A stretch of DNA of 64,000 nucleotides, taken from NCBI GenBank assembly GCA_007748055.1, contig CP036279.1, forward strand, positions 7,192,001-7,256,000. The letters are read 5' to 3'. Below, piece by piece: positions 1-10,218 of the stretch; within the stretch, counting starts at the first letter, position 1; every line of letters starts with the position of its first letter. The stretch comes from Kolteria novifilia. Lineage in GTDB: Bacteria > Planctomycetota > Planctomycetia > Kolteriales > Kolteriaceae. The notes beneath the pieces are model-generated. The model had not been told where the DNA came from, ran no database searches, and worked only from the letters and a program-made list of their open reading frames with translations. Position numbers and translations under genes: made by a program.

Positions 1-513
<513 letters not shown>

Positions 514-625
514 CCACGCGTCGAACATACCCATCGTGTCGCCATGGCCGGAAGCTCCTTCGGCCACCAACGCCCGCCGAGGCCTCTCGGCCGCGGAACC
601 AAAACGGAGAGCATTCGAGGATGCC

Positions 626-1819
626 ATGGCTGACGTTCCCACGGTCGTCCTGAAGCCACGCCGCGCGAAACCCTTCTTCGGAAAACATCCCTGGGTCTTC
701 GAGCAAGCGATCGGCAAGTGCCCCAAGAACCTCGAGCCCGGCGCCAGCGTGCGGCTTGTGGCCGAGGATGAGCGTTTCATCGCCTACGGCCTCTTCAATC
801 CCAACAGCAAGATCAGGATCCGGCTCTACTCCTGGGACGAGGATCAGCCCGTCAATGGGGAACTCGTCCTCCAACGCCTCGCCCAGGCCATCGACTTCCG
901 GCACCAGACCTTGGGGCTCGATGATCCTCGCGGCGGCTGCCGACTCGTCTTTAGTGAGTCGGACGGTCTCTCCGGTCTCGTGGTCGATCGCTATGCCGAC
1001 GTCCTCGTCGTTCAGTTCAATAGCCTCGCGATGCATCATCGCTTCGAAGCGGCGATCGTCGAGGGCCTCGCTCAGCTCCTAAGTCCGCGAGCGATCTATC
1101 GACGAACCGAACGAGGCATCCGCGAGGTCGAGGGGCTCGAAGTCGACGACGGCCCTCTCCTCGGCGAGGTCCCGAGCGAGCCGCTTTGGATGCGTGAGGA
1201 TGACCTCGAGTGGTCGGTCTCGATCCCAACCGGCCAAAAGACGGGGGCCTACCTCGATCAACGTGACAACCGCCGCGCGGTCGCCTGCTACGCCAAGGGG
1301 CGCGACGTGCTCGACGTCTTCTGTCACGGTGGCGGGTTCGCGATCCGCGCCGCCAAGGCTGGGGCTCGCACCGCGATCGGCATCGACTCCTCGCCGGGAG
1401 CGATCGAACTCGCCAACGCCAACGCGCAGCGCAACGGCGTCGACGTCGCTTTCGTGAAAGAAGACGCGGTCACCGCGATGAAACGACTCCAGAAAGAAGA
1501 TCATCGCTTCGGGGTCATCGTACTCGATCCACCAAAGTTCGCCCGATCCTCCGGGGCACTTCCCAGCGCCCTTCGCGGCTACGAACAGATCAACCGACTG
1601 GCCCTGGAACTCCTCGAACCGGACGGGCTTCTGGTGTCGTGTAGTTGTAGTGGCTTGGTGACGCGCGACCTCTTTCAGGGCATGCTCGCGAAGGTCGCGC
1701 GCGAGTCGGGCCACGAACTGGCAATCCTCGAGGAACGCGGCCAGGCGCCCGATCACCCAATTTCGGTCTTTTGTTTGGAGACGTCCTACTTAAAATGCGT
1801 GCTGGCCCGGCGCACGTAG
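626..1819 (+). CDS. rlmI: Class I rRNA large-subunit methyltransferase, RlmI-like
   Basis: This 397-residue protein has the architecture of the RlmI/RlmK-type 23S rRNA cytosine-5 methyltransferases. A PUA-like N-terminal domain (about residues 1-80) is followed by a small central domain and a Rossmann SAM-binding domain. Visible motifs are a SAM loop VLDVFCHGGGF near residues 228-238, DPPKFA near residue 301 and a cysteine-containing SCSCSG near residue 337. The DPPxF and cysteine motifs are those expected for m5C chemistry. The frame is open further upstream (from 392), but the ATG at 626 begins the PUA domain and clears the gcvPB end, so it is the better start. The target base (C1962 in E. 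coli) is inferred from the family. Confidence 0.85.
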   Translation: MADVPTVVLKPRRAKPFFGKHPWVFEQAIGKCPKNLEPGASVRLVAEDERFIAYGLFNPNSKIRIRLYSWDEDQPVNGELVLQRLAQAIDFRHQTLGLDDPRGGCRLVFSESDGLSGLVVDRYADVLVVQFNSLAMHHRFEAAIVEGLAQLLSPRAIYRRTERGIREVEGLEVDDGPLLGEVPSEPLWMREDDLEWSVSIPTGQKTGAYLDQRDNRRAVACYAKGRDVLDVFCHGGGFAIRAAKAGARTAIGIDSSPGAIELANANAQRNGVDVAFVKEDAVTAMKRLQKEDHRFGVIVLDPPKFARSSGALPSALRGYEQINRLALELLEPDGLLVSCSCSGLVTRDLFQGMLAKVARESGHELAILEERGQAPDHPISVFCLETSYLKCVLARRT

Positions 1820-1856
1820 TCCGGGCCTTCGGCACTCGTGGTGGAAGGGAACGTCC

Positions 1857-4538
1857 GTGACGCGATTGGCTGCTTTCTGTTTTGGCCTGCTCTTTGTTGC
1901 CTCGTCGGCATTTGCACAAGAAAAGGCTCCTCCCGTCGAGCATCGCGCCGCGACGACGGTCTCATACAGCTCGAAGGAAGATCTCGGCAAGGGGATCACG
2001 CTCGCCAAGATGACCAACGGGCTGACGGTGATCGTTCAGGAGAACCACGCCGCCCCGCTCGCGACCGCGCGGGCCTATGTGAAGAACACCGGTGGCGCCT
2101 TCGAAGGGCGATTCCTGGGCGCCGGGATCAGTCACTTGGTCGAGCACCTCGTCGCGGGCGGTTCGACGACGAAACGCTCCGAGGACGAAATCCAAGCGAT
2201 CGTCGACTCGCTCGGCGGGCGGACCAACGCCTTTACCTCGAACAATCTCACCGCCTACTTCATCGACTCCCCGGGCGACAAGGTCGACAGCGCCATCGAG
2301 TTGGTCGCCGACATGATGCAGTACGCCGCCTTCAACGAAGAGGAGTACCGCCGCGAAATGGAAGTCGTCCAGCGCGAACTGGAGATGGGCGAGTCGGAGC
2401 GTTCGCGCGTCGGCTATCAGCGGATGAAGGAACTCGTCTACACCGTCAGCCCGATGCGGGTGCCGATCATCGGCTATCTCTCGGTGCTACAGAAGATCAC
2501 CCGCGACGACGTCGTCGCCTTCTACAGGTCGCGCTACGTTCCGCAGAACATCGTCTTCGTCGTCGTCGGCGACGTCGACACCAAGGCGGTGCTCGCCAGC
2601 GTCCTGGAGAATTTCAAGGAGTTTCGGCGCTCGCGCGGCGAAGGGCCGGTCCTTCCCGAGGAGCCGCTACAGATCTCGCCACGCTCGGTCGCGGTCCAGA
2701 TGGAAGGTGATGTCGTCGACCTGTCACTCGCCTTCCCGACCGTTCCGCTCCAAGACCCCGATCTCTACGCGCTGGACGTCGCCAGCTTCATCCTCGCCCG
2801 TGGCGACAGTTCGCGACTTGCCAAGCGGCTGAAGATCGACAAGCCGCTCGCCACCTCGGTGAGCAGTTCCTCCTACACGCCCGACTTCGTTCGCGGCTGG
2901 TTCGACGTCTCCGCGACCTTCACCCCCGAGAACATGGACGAAATCCAGGGCATCCTCCTGGAGGAACTCGATCGCTTGATCTCGACGCCCGTCGAGCAAG
3001 AAGAGCTCGCGAAAGCCAAGCGGCAGATGGCCGCCGCCTTCGTCTTCGGAAATCAGACGGTGCAGGACCAAGCCAACAGCCTGGGCCGCAACTACCTCAG
3101 CACCGGCGACCCGACCTTCGACGAGGAGTACCTCGCCGGCATCGAGGGAGTGACGGCCGAGCAAGTGCAAGCGGTCGCGAAGAAGTACATCAGTGTCGAT
3201 CGCATGAACACCGTCATGATCGAGCCGATCGGTTCGTCCCTGGGAACCGAGCTCGCGAACGAAGAGTCGCCGAACGAGACGCCGGTCGTTGCCAAGACGC
3301 TCCCCAACGGCCTGACCGTGCTGGTCAAGCGAAATGGCACCGCGCCGCTGGTCACGATGCAAGCCTTCGTCAAGGGAGGCGTGATCGCCGACACCGCCAA
3401 GACCAGCGGACTGGCGTCGCTCACCGCAAGCACCATGGAGAAGGGGACCGAGAAGTTCACCGGGGAGCAGATCGCCAACTACTTCGACTCGATTGGCGGC
3501 CAGTTCTCGGTCAACAGCCAACGCAACAGCAGCTACCTCCAGTGCACCGTGCTGAAGGAGGACTTCGCGGAGAGCTTCGACTATCTCTTCGAGGTCTACG
3601 CCAAGCCAACCTTCCCCAAGGAGCAGTTCGAGAAGGTCAAGGCGCTGCAGCTCGCGCAGATCGCGGCTCGCGGCTCCAATCCCCAAGCGGAGATCATGGA
3701 CTTCTTCGCGACCAAGGTGCCCGACGCGCTCCCCTATAGCCGTACCGTGATGGGAACCAAGGAGACGGTCGCGTCGCTGACCGACGACGATTGCCGCAAG
3801 CTCCACGCGACCTACTTCGTTCCCAACAACACCGTGCTGGCGATCTTTGGCGACATCGATCCCGAGAAGACGATGTCACTCGTCGAAAGCACCTTCGGCT
3901 CGCTGCAAAAGAGCGAGAGCTTCTCCTGGCCCAAGTTCCCCGAGCAGGCGCCCAAACTCGACGCCAACAAGATCGCTCACTTGACCAACCAAAAGAAGAA
4001 CACCGCGTTGGTGCTCGTCGCCTACCCGACCTCGAGCATCTACGACGAAAAGGATCGCGCCTCGATCGAGATGTTGCAATCGGTTCTCACCGGCGGCCTG
4101 GGAGCCCGACTCTACGGGGAGCTGCGAGGCGAAGGGCTCGTCTACTACGTCTTCGGCTTCCAGTTGACCGGCTTCGCGCCCGGCTACTTCGTCTTCCTCG
4201 CCCAAACCCGTCCCGAAACGGCCGACGAAGTCATCGAACGGATCCAGGCGAGCCTGAAGAAGATCGAGAAGGAAGGCATCCCGCAGAAGGAGTTCGACGA
4301 GGTTCGCGACAAGATGATCACGTCGCACTCGATGAAGAACCAGACCGCGACCTCGCAGGCCTTCCAAGCGGCGATCGACGAACTCTACGGCTTGGGTTAT
4401 GACTTCGATCGCTCCTATCCGGAACGACTGAAGAAGGCAACGCCTGAAGATGTCGTCGACGTGGTCAAGAAGTACTTCCAGCACGCGATCATCCTGACCG
4501 CTTCGCCGACAAAGGCCGCGAGCCCGAAAGCGAACTAA
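1857..4538 (+). CDS. Secreted M16-family zinc metalloprotease, two-domain
   Basis: This 893-residue protein begins with a signal peptide ending near residue 20 (SSAFA-Q). It carries two M16 (pitrilysin-like) halves in one chain. The first half has the inverted zinc motif HLVEH at residues 93-97, with the third ligand E174 in the VQRELE segment. The second half (from about residue 475) keeps the fold signature but has lost HxxEH: the matching stretch reads GLASLTASTMEKGT. This active-plus-inactive arrangement is normal for clamshell M16 peptidases, which degrade peptides in the periplasm. The gene starts with an ATG-like frame at 1857 (GTG, GTGACGCGA) after 37 bp of spacer from the methyltransferase. 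The substrate is unknown. Confidence 0.88.
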   Translation: MTRLAAFCFGLLFVASSAFAQEKAPPVEHRAATTVSYSSKEDLGKGITLAKMTNGLTVIVQENHAAPLATARAYVKNTGGAFEGRFLGAGISHLVEHLVAGGSTTKRSEDEIQAIVDSLGGRTNAFTSNNLTAYFIDSPGDKVDSAIELVADMMQYAAFNEEEYRREMEVVQRELEMGESERSRVGYQRMKELVYTVSPMRVPIIGYLSVLQKITRDDVVAFYRSRYVPQNIVFVVVGDVDTKAVLASVLENFKEFRRSRGEGPVLPEEPLQISPRSVAVQMEGDVVDLSLAFPTVPLQDPDLYALDVASFILARGDSSRLAKRLKIDKPLATSVSSSSYTPDFVRGWFDVSATFTPENMDEIQGILLEELDRLISTPVEQEELAKAKRQMAAAFVFGNQTVQDQANSLGRNYLSTGDPTFDEEYLAGIEGVTAEQVQAVAKKYISVDRMNTVMIEPIGSSLGTELANEESPNETPVVAKTLPNGLTVLVKRNGTAPLVTMQAFVKGGVIADTAKTSGLASLTASTMEKGTEKFTGEQIANYFDSIGGQFSVNSQRNSSYLQCTVLKEDFAESFDYLFEVYAKPTFPKEQFEKVKALQLAQIAARGSNPQAEIMDFFATKVPDALPYSRTVMGTKETVASLTDDDCRKLHATYFVPNNTVLAIFGDIDPEKTMSLVESTFGSLQKSESFSWPKFPEQAPKLDANKIAHLTNQKKNTALVLVAYPTSSIYDEKDRASIEMLQSVLTGGLGARLYGELRGEGLVYYVFGFQLTGFAPGYFVFLAQTRPETADEVIERIQASLKKIEKEGIPQKEFDEVRDKMITSHSMKNQTATSQAFQAAIDELYGLGYDFDRSYPERLKKATPEDVVDVVKKYFQHAIILTASPTKAASPKAN

Positions 4539-4836
4539 GACGTTTCCCCGTCCCACTGCGGGCGGGAACAATCAACCAAGTGGCTGGGAACCTGGAGCGA
4601 TCGCTCCAGGATCCCTCGCGAGCGTTCGACCTCTCCCCAATCTGGTTTTGGGCTTTCCCATCGTGCGTGTTCCCACGCGAAGAGCCCCGACGACGTCGCT
4701 CGTCAACGATTCCTCGATCGCCCATTCTCACGTTTCTCGAAACGACCCGTTGCTTTCCCTCCGTTGATTCGACACCTTCGACGAGTATCCTTTCGGTGAG
4801 TAACGTTAGTGCGATCTCTTGGCGGAGAAGCCAATC

Positions 4837-7290
4837 ATGGCCGACACACCCCATCCCGATCACTCCCACGATCACGACGAGCACAAGAACCACGATTGTC
4901 ACCAAGAGCAAGAGCCCCACGAGCACGAGGAGGGCGAACCCTACGAAGCCAAGAGCTCACCATTCGATGACGGCGAGCACCATGACCACAAGAAGCACCA
5001 AGATCACGATGGCAACGACACCACCGTCCTGATGAAGGAACGTCACGCCCATCCGGAGGACGCCCATCTCGTCAAGGGGGCGTGTTGCCAGCACCACGAA
5101 CATGGGTGCGGCCACCCGATGAAGGTCGATGCTCCCGGATCCACCAAGAGGCCTCCGCCGCCGGGTAGCAAGACGCAGTACACCTGCCCGATGCACCCGG
5201 AGATCGTCCAAGATGGACCGGGAACCTGCCCGAAGTGCGGCATGGCGCTCGAGCCGATGACGATCAGTGCCGAAGAAGAGGGCGAGGACACCGAGCTCGC
5301 CGACATGTCCTTCCGGCTCTACATCAGCGCATTGTTTGGCGTGCCAACGCTGCTCTTGGCGATGTCCGAATGGATCCCCGGCGATCCGATCGCCCAGTTC
5401 TACGACGCCCAAGCTTCCGGCATCGTCCAGTTCCTCCTCGCGACACCGGTGGTCCTCTACGGAGCGTGGCCTTTCTTCGTTCGTGGCTGGCAGTCGATCC
5501 TTCACCTGAGCCCGAACATGTTCACGCTCGTCTCGCTGGGCGTTGGCGTGGCGTACGTCTTCAGTGTCGCCGCGCTCTTCTTTGAAGACTATCTACCGCC
5601 TCAGTTCCGTTCCGACGACGGTTCGGTCCACGTCTACTTCGAGGCGGCGGCGATGATCGTGGTCCTGGTCCTCGTCGGCCAGGTGATCGAGATTCGCGCC
5701 CGCGCCCGAACCAGCGACGCGATCCGCTCGTTGCTCGGCCTCGCGCCCAAGATCGCGCGCAAGGTCGATCCCGACGGCGGCGAGCACGACGTCCCGCTCG
5801 ATGATGTCCAGATCGGCGATCAGCTCCGCGTCCGCCCGGGTGAGAAAGTCCCCGTCGATGGCGAGGTCGTCGACGGGACCAGCTTCGTCGACGAATCGAT
5901 GGTCACCGGTGAACCGGTGCCCGTCGAGAAACAGCCGGGAGAACCGGTCACCGGAGGCACGGTCAACGGGACGGGAAGCTTCCTGATGCGCGCCGAGAAA
6001 GTCGGCGGCGATACCGTCCTCTCCCAGATCGTGCGGATGGTCGGCGACGCCCAGCGCAGCCGGGCCCCCGTGCAGAACCTCGTCGACAAGGTCGCGTCAT
6101 GGTTCGTGCCATTGGTCGTCGTGGCGGCGATCGTCACCTTCGCGGTCTGGGCGACGATCGGCCCGGAACCGAAGTTCGCCTACGCCCTGGTCAACGCGGT
6201 CGCGGTCTTGATCATCGCTTGCCCTTGTGCGTTGGGCCTGGCGACCCCGATGTCGATCATGGTCGGCGTCGGACGCGGAGCCGGAGCGGGTGTTCTCATC
6301 AAGAATGCGGAGATCCTCCAACACATGGAACGCGTCGACACCGTCGTCGTCGACAAGACCGGCACCCTCACCGAGGGGAAGCCGTCGCTCGTCGCGGTGG
6401 TCGCGTCCGATGGCGTCGACGAGACGAGACTTCTGACGCTGGTGGCGAGCCTGGAACGTCAAAGCGAGCATCCGCTCGGAGAGGCGATCGTGCGCGGGGC
6501 AAAGGACCGCGGCCTGGAGCTGCTGCCCGTGAGCGACTTCTCGTCGACGACGGGCAAGGGCGTTCGCGGCGTGGTCGACGGCAAACAAGTCGCCCTCGGC
6601 AACCGCAAGATGCTCGAGGAGGTCGGCGCCGATCCGGAACCGCTGCTTGGCCATGCGGAACAACTGCGATCGGAAGGTCAGACCGCAATGCTCGTCTCGC
6701 TTGACGGCAAGGCGGCCGGGCTTCTCGGGGTCGCCGATCCGATCAAGGAGTCGACACCCGAGGCGATCGAACTGCTTCACCAGGCCGGCGTGAAAGTCGT
6801 GATGCTCACCGGCGACAGCAGGACGACCGCCGAGGCGGTGGGGCGAAAGCTCGGTATCGACCAGGTCGTCGCGGAGGTTCTCCCCGATCAAAAGGGGGAG
6901 GTCGTCAAGAAACTCCAGGAGGAAGGACGAAAAGTCGCGATGGCGGGGGATGGCGTCAACGACGCCCCGGCGCTCGCCCAAGCCGACGTCGGCGTCGCGA
7001 TGGGTACCGGTACCGATGTCGCGATGGAGGCCGCGGGGGTGACTCTCGTGAAGGGCGATCTTCGCGGCATCGTCCGAGCCCGCAAGCTGAGCCGCGCCAC
7101 GATGCGCAACATTCGCCAGAACCTCTTCTTCGCCTTTGTCTACAACGGGGCGGGTGTGCCAATCGCCGCGGGCGTGCTCTATCCGGTTTTCGGACTTCTT
7201 CTCAGTCCGATGATCGCCAGCGCGGCGATGAGCCTGAGTTCCGTCTCCGTCATCTCCAACGCCCTACGGCTCCGGTGGGTGAAGCTGTAG
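4837..7290 (+). CDS. copA: Copper-translocating P1B-type ATPase (CopA type)
   Basis: This is an 817-residue P-type ATPase. The ATG at 4837 has a GGAG nine bases upstream (4824-4827); an in-frame TTG at 4819 is less likely. Residues 1-110 are very rich in His, Asp and Glu. A heavy-metal-binding zinc-ribbon-like module follows (YTCPMHPE from residue 115, CPKCGM from 131), and no HMA (CxxC ferredoxin-like) domain is seen. The catalytic core has the actuator motif TGEP, CPC at residues 462-464, DKTGT with phosphorylated D506, SEHP, and GDGVNDAP. The last membrane segments show the YN and MSLSS motifs of Cu(I)-specific P1B-1 pumps. It would export Cu(I) from the cytoplasm. Confidence 0.93.
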   Translation: MADTPHPDHSHDHDEHKNHDCHQEQEPHEHEEGEPYEAKSSPFDDGEHHDHKKHQDHDGNDTTVLMKERHAHPEDAHLVKGACCQHHEHGCGHPMKVDAPGSTKRPPPPGSKTQYTCPMHPEIVQDGPGTCPKCGMALEPMTISAEEEGEDTELADMSFRLYISALFGVPTLLLAMSEWIPGDPIAQFYDAQASGIVQFLLATPVVLYGAWPFFVRGWQSILHLSPNMFTLVSLGVGVAYVFSVAALFFEDYLPPQFRSDDGSVHVYFEAAAMIVVLVLVGQVIEIRARARTSDAIRSLLGLAPKIARKVDPDGGEHDVPLDDVQIGDQLRVRPGEKVPVDGEVVDGTSFVDESMVTGEPVPVEKQPGEPVTGGTVNGTGSFLMRAEKVGGDTVLSQIVRMVGDAQRSRAPVQNLVDKVASWFVPLVVVAAIVTFAVWATIGPEPKFAYALVNAVAVLIIACPCALGLATPMSIMVGVGRGAGAGVLIKNAEILQHMERVDTVVVDKTGTLTEGKPSLVAVVASDGVDETRLLTLVASLERQSEHPLGEAIVRGAKDRGLELLPVSDFSSTTGKGVRGVVDGKQVALGNRKMLEEVGADPEPLLGHAEQLRSEGQTAMLVSLDGKAAGLLGVADPIKESTPEAIELLHQAGVKVVMLTGDSRTTAEAVGRKLGIDQVVAEVLPDQKGEVVKKLQEEGRKVAMAGDGVNDAPALAQADVGVAMGTGTDVAMEAAGVTLVKGDLRGIVRARKLSRATMRNIRQNLFFAFVYNGAGVPIAAGVLYPVFGLLLSPMIASAAMSLSSVSVISNALRLRWVKL

Positions 7291-7372
7291 GCTCAGCGGA
7301 GGTACATCTTCGAGACATGGTCACCATGTCCCAACGGAAGAAGGCGTGGCTCTGGCGCAACGAGGCGTTTCC

Positions 7373-7404
7373 CGCATCCCCACGCAAGCGTGGGCATCGC
7401 ACCC
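7373..7404. repeat. Interspersed palindrome (CCCACGC family), copy 1
   Basis: A hairpin with arms CCCACGC (7379-7385) and GCGTGGG (7388-7394) is followed by GCATCGCACCC. The same motif with the same following CAT..GCACCC occurs near 58512 and twice near 60240-60300. It lies between convergent genes. Confidence 0.6.
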
Positions 7405-7441
7405 GGCTAGAAAAACGAAGAGGTAGCGGCCGATCATCCTG

Positions 7442-7462
7442 ACTGGCTGGCCAGCAGCCAGT
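7442..7462. repeat. Interspersed palindrome (CTGGCTG family), copy 1
   Basis: A perfect hairpin with 8-bp arms ACTGGCTG and CAGCCAGT separated by GCCAG. Related copies lie at 22212, 28001 and 32292, always in intergenic DNA. Confidence 0.6.
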
Positions 7463-7515
7463 GGAACCAAGCAATCACGATGGATCGAAAAACCACGGCG
7501 ATGGCCGTGGAGCAA

Positions 7516-9816
7516 TCACTTCGGCTGGGCGCTCTCGGCTCCGGCGAGGTTGACGGTGGGCTTCTCCAAACGCTCGGGCGGCGCGTACTCCTTGGGCCAA
7601 AATCGCTTGGGCGTCGGGACCGACGTGCTGGGCGTCTTCCACTTGGGCGTCATCCCATCCCCCAATGTCGACTCGATCGGCATCGGTTTTTCGCGACGCG
7701 GGAGCGCGTCGGGAAACGCGAAGCCACCCGTGTCGCTCGCCTCTTTCCCGGGCCTGGGGACGGTGTCGAGCGCGGCCTCGATGAAGCCCCGCGCTTCGCG
7801 ACGCTTGCCGCCTCGCTCCACGTTGGACGGCCCCGAGGGTGGCATGACGTGGTTCGTCGAGTCCGCTGGCCGCGGGGCGATGATCTGCTCGGGGGTCTCC
7901 ATGACCGGCGACGTCGATGGAGTCGGCGTCATCATCTCGCCGGGGTCACTTGGGAAGCCCATCGGCATGCCGGGCTCCTCAGTCGACGACATTGAGGGGA
8001 AGGGCGTCAGCATCGCCATCCACCGGTTCCGTTTCTTCTTCTTGACCTTCTCGAGTCGGCAGACGCGTTCGAGAATCGCCACGTTGTCGTTGCGGGCGAT
8101 CGTGCCACGAGCGTATTCCCAATCGGAAATCGCCTGGTTGTAGGCCACGATCGATGTGGCTTCGGCTTCGATCGCCTGAGCGAGGCTCTCCTGTGCCTTG
8201 AGTAGGACGTCGATGGTGATCGTCCCTTCGCGGAAGAGTTGCTCTTGAACCTTCACCACGTCCGCGGCCGCTTCGCGCCGTTCGACGTCGACCTGGATCA
8301 CCTTGTACTGCCCGGTGACGTTCAAGTAGGCCTTGTAGAGTTCGTGGATGACTTGATGTTCCTTCTCGCGCAGCTTCGCTCGGGCTTGGGATAGCTCCAG
8401 TTGGGCTTGGCGAACCGAGGCGTGGGCGGCCCGCTCGCCGATCTGGGCCTGGTAGCGAAGTCCGAAGTACCAACTGATGAAGCGATTCTCGACAAACTGG
8501 TGAAAGGCCGGTCCGAAGCTCGACGAGAGTCCGGTCGCTCCATAGCTGGTCGCGAAGGTGACATCGGGCAACAAGCCGTTCCGCTCCCGGAGCAAGCGCA
8601 GTTCGGCGACACCAATACTCTCACGTTGGGAGAGAAGCTCCGGGCGATACTCGATCGCCTCGAGGACGCCGGTTTGCCAGTCGGGCGTGTACTCCGCCAC
8701 GATGGGATCGTCGGCGGGGATGATTCGGCGGCCGTCGTCGGGGGGAATCCCGAGTTCCTCGCGAAGGGCCCGCTCGTCCTCGAGGACCTGAATCAGCGAC
8801 GAGAGCCGGGCGGATCGGAACTCCTCGTATTGATCGAGGGCCTGACCGAGTGCGGAGGGCGAACCGACGCCGGCGCGCTGTTCGTTTTTGAGTTTCTGCC
8901 ACGTCGCCAGGGCCTGGGCCATCGCGACTTCGTTGGCGTAGAGGACCTGGTAGGAGCTGTAGAGGTTCCAGTAGTCCTGTTCGACGTCGCGCAGCAGTTC
9001 GTGCACCTTCGATTCGAAGTTGTAGATCGACTCGCGATAGCTTCCGCGGGCGATCATGACCGGCGCTCGGTTGAACTCGATGCCCGCTCCCTGGAGCAGG
9101 GGTTGATAGTACTCGATGCCGCCGGTCGCGAAGACCGCCGGGTTGACCTGGGTCAGGACGGGCGAGGCGGGGTTCTGATACCACTGATTGGCGTCGAAAT
9201 AGGCTTTCGTGAATCCGCCGGTGGCGTTGCGTTTGGAGACCTCGGTCATGTGCTCGCCAGGGATGTCGAAAAGGAAGGGCAACGTCTCCCCGCCGAAGGT
9301 GGAGCTGTAACCGTAGTTGCTTAGCCCGTTGGCCTTGCCGAGCAGTTCGTAGGTGATGTCCTCGGCACTGGACGCACCAAGGGTGTTGAGAAAGGTCTGC
9401 TGCGGCTCGTCGGCTTGCGAGTATGACGTGCCGAACGAGATCGTGGTGTCGAAGGTCGAGAGTTCCTGGTCGATGAAGGTGCCCACCTGGCCGGGCATGT
9501 AGGAGCGCGTGATGATCGTCTTGTTGTTCTCGAGGGCGATCTGAATCGCCTCCTCGAGGCTGAGTTCCCAGACCTCCTTCCCCTCCGGCTCGCTGATCGT
9601 GCGCGGGTCGAGGGCGAGGGCTCGATCGACGATGTCGTCGTGGCACACTGTCCCCGTCTGGGCGGGACCATCGGCGAGCGACCAGGGAAGATCTTGGACC
9701 ACGGAGATCTGCTCGTGGTGACAACCGGCCGCCAGGAAGAGCAACGCGAGGACGAGGTTCCACGCGAGCCCCTCGAAAGGGCGACGATGTCTCGTATCCT
9801 CGCTGCGTCGTTCCAT
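7516..9816 (-). CDS. TolC-family outer-membrane efflux lipoprotein with Pro/Met-rich tail
   Basis: The 766-residue product starts at the ATG at 9816 (MERRSEDTR), which places a lipoprotein signal with lipobox LAAGC at residues 28-32. The frame is open further upstream but that part has no signal. The body is an outer membrane efflux protein (OEP/TolC fold) with long helical repeats rich in Ala, Glu and Gln, such as LRLLRERNGLLP and ALEQALDQYEEF-like stretches. It would form the outer-membrane channel for an RND or ABC pump. After the second OEP repeat comes a tail of roughly 130 residues rich in Pro, Ser, Thr and Met that is not part of the family. The gene is divergent from an adaptor/RND pair, its likely partners. 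Confidence 0.85.
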   Translation of the reverse strand: MERRSEDTRHRRPFEGLAWNLVLALLFLAAGCHHEQISVVQDLPWSLADGPAQTGTVCHDDIVDRALALDPRTISEPEGKEVWELSLEEAIQIALENNKTIITRSYMPGQVGTFIDQELSTFDTTISFGTSYSQADEPQQTFLNTLGASSAEDITYELLGKANGLSNYGYSSTFGGETLPFLFDIPGEHMTEVSKRNATGGFTKAYFDANQWYQNPASPVLTQVNPAVFATGGIEYYQPLLQGAGIEFNRAPVMIARGSYRESIYNFESKVHELLRDVEQDYWNLYSSYQVLYANEVAMAQALATWQKLKNEQRAGVGSPSALGQALDQYEEFRSARLSSLIQVLEDERALREELGIPPDDGRRIIPADDPIVAEYTPDWQTGVLEAIEYRPELLSQRESIGVAELRLLRERNGLLPDVTFATSYGATGLSSSFGPAFHQFVENRFISWYFGLRYQAQIGERAAHASVRQAQLELSQARAKLREKEHQVIHELYKAYLNVTGQYKVIQVDVERREAAADVVKVQEQLFREGTITIDVLLKAQESLAQAIEAEATSIVAYNQAISDWEYARGTIARNDNVAILERVCRLEKVKKKKRNRWMAMLTPFPSMSSTEEPGMPMGFPSDPGEMMTPTPSTSPVMETPEQIIAPRPADSTNHVMPPSGPSNVERGGKRREARGFIEAALDTVPRPGKEASDTGGFAFPDALPRREKPMPIESTLGDGMTPKWKTPSTSVPTPKRFWPKEYAPPERLEKPTVNLAGAESAQPK

Positions 9817-10218
9817 GACACTTCGATCCCGTATCCCAAGGGCTGTCGCCGGACAGTCGTCCTCCAACCCTATCGACACAAACTGAGCGGTTTCTGGGGT
9901 GAAAGACGGGATTGTTTCGGATTTGCGGGTTCTGATGACGCTCGCGAAGGGCGCGGAATTCCGCAAGAAGGGCAACTGGGAGACCAAGGAAGTTTGGGCG
10001 AGAACAGTCTCGCCGATCGAGCCACGCCCCGAGAAGTGCTCCACGTCGATCCACGCCAGGCGGGAACCTCCCTTCTGGCGTTGCTGCAAATGAGGTCAAC
10101 TCTGTAGATTAGGGGCGATGTGAGGTTGACGCGAATATGGACGGCGTCATCTTTTAACCGGAAGTGAATGTGGTCGCCCAGTCAACGTGTCCGTGACGCG
10201 TCCATTCGGAAGCCCTCC
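9817..10218. other. Divergent intergenic region
   Basis: This 402-bp gap separates the outer-membrane efflux gene (minus) from the adaptor gene (plus) and should hold promoters for both. The only structure noted is TGAGGTCAAC at 10091 and TGAGGTTGAC at 10121. These are two boxes 30 bp apart whose GTCAAC and GTTGAC cores form an inverted pair. A TTGACG lies at 10126-10131 but no convincing -10 follows. Confidence 0.3.

Noticed and set aside
2724-3806. 360-codon minus-strand frame opposite the M16 protease
   Set aside because: Antisense shadow; composition and lack of motifs show it is not a gene.
8401-9324. 307-codon plus-strand frame opposite the outer-membrane efflux gene
   Set aside because: Shadow frame; the minus-strand product has a lipobox and the OEP fold.
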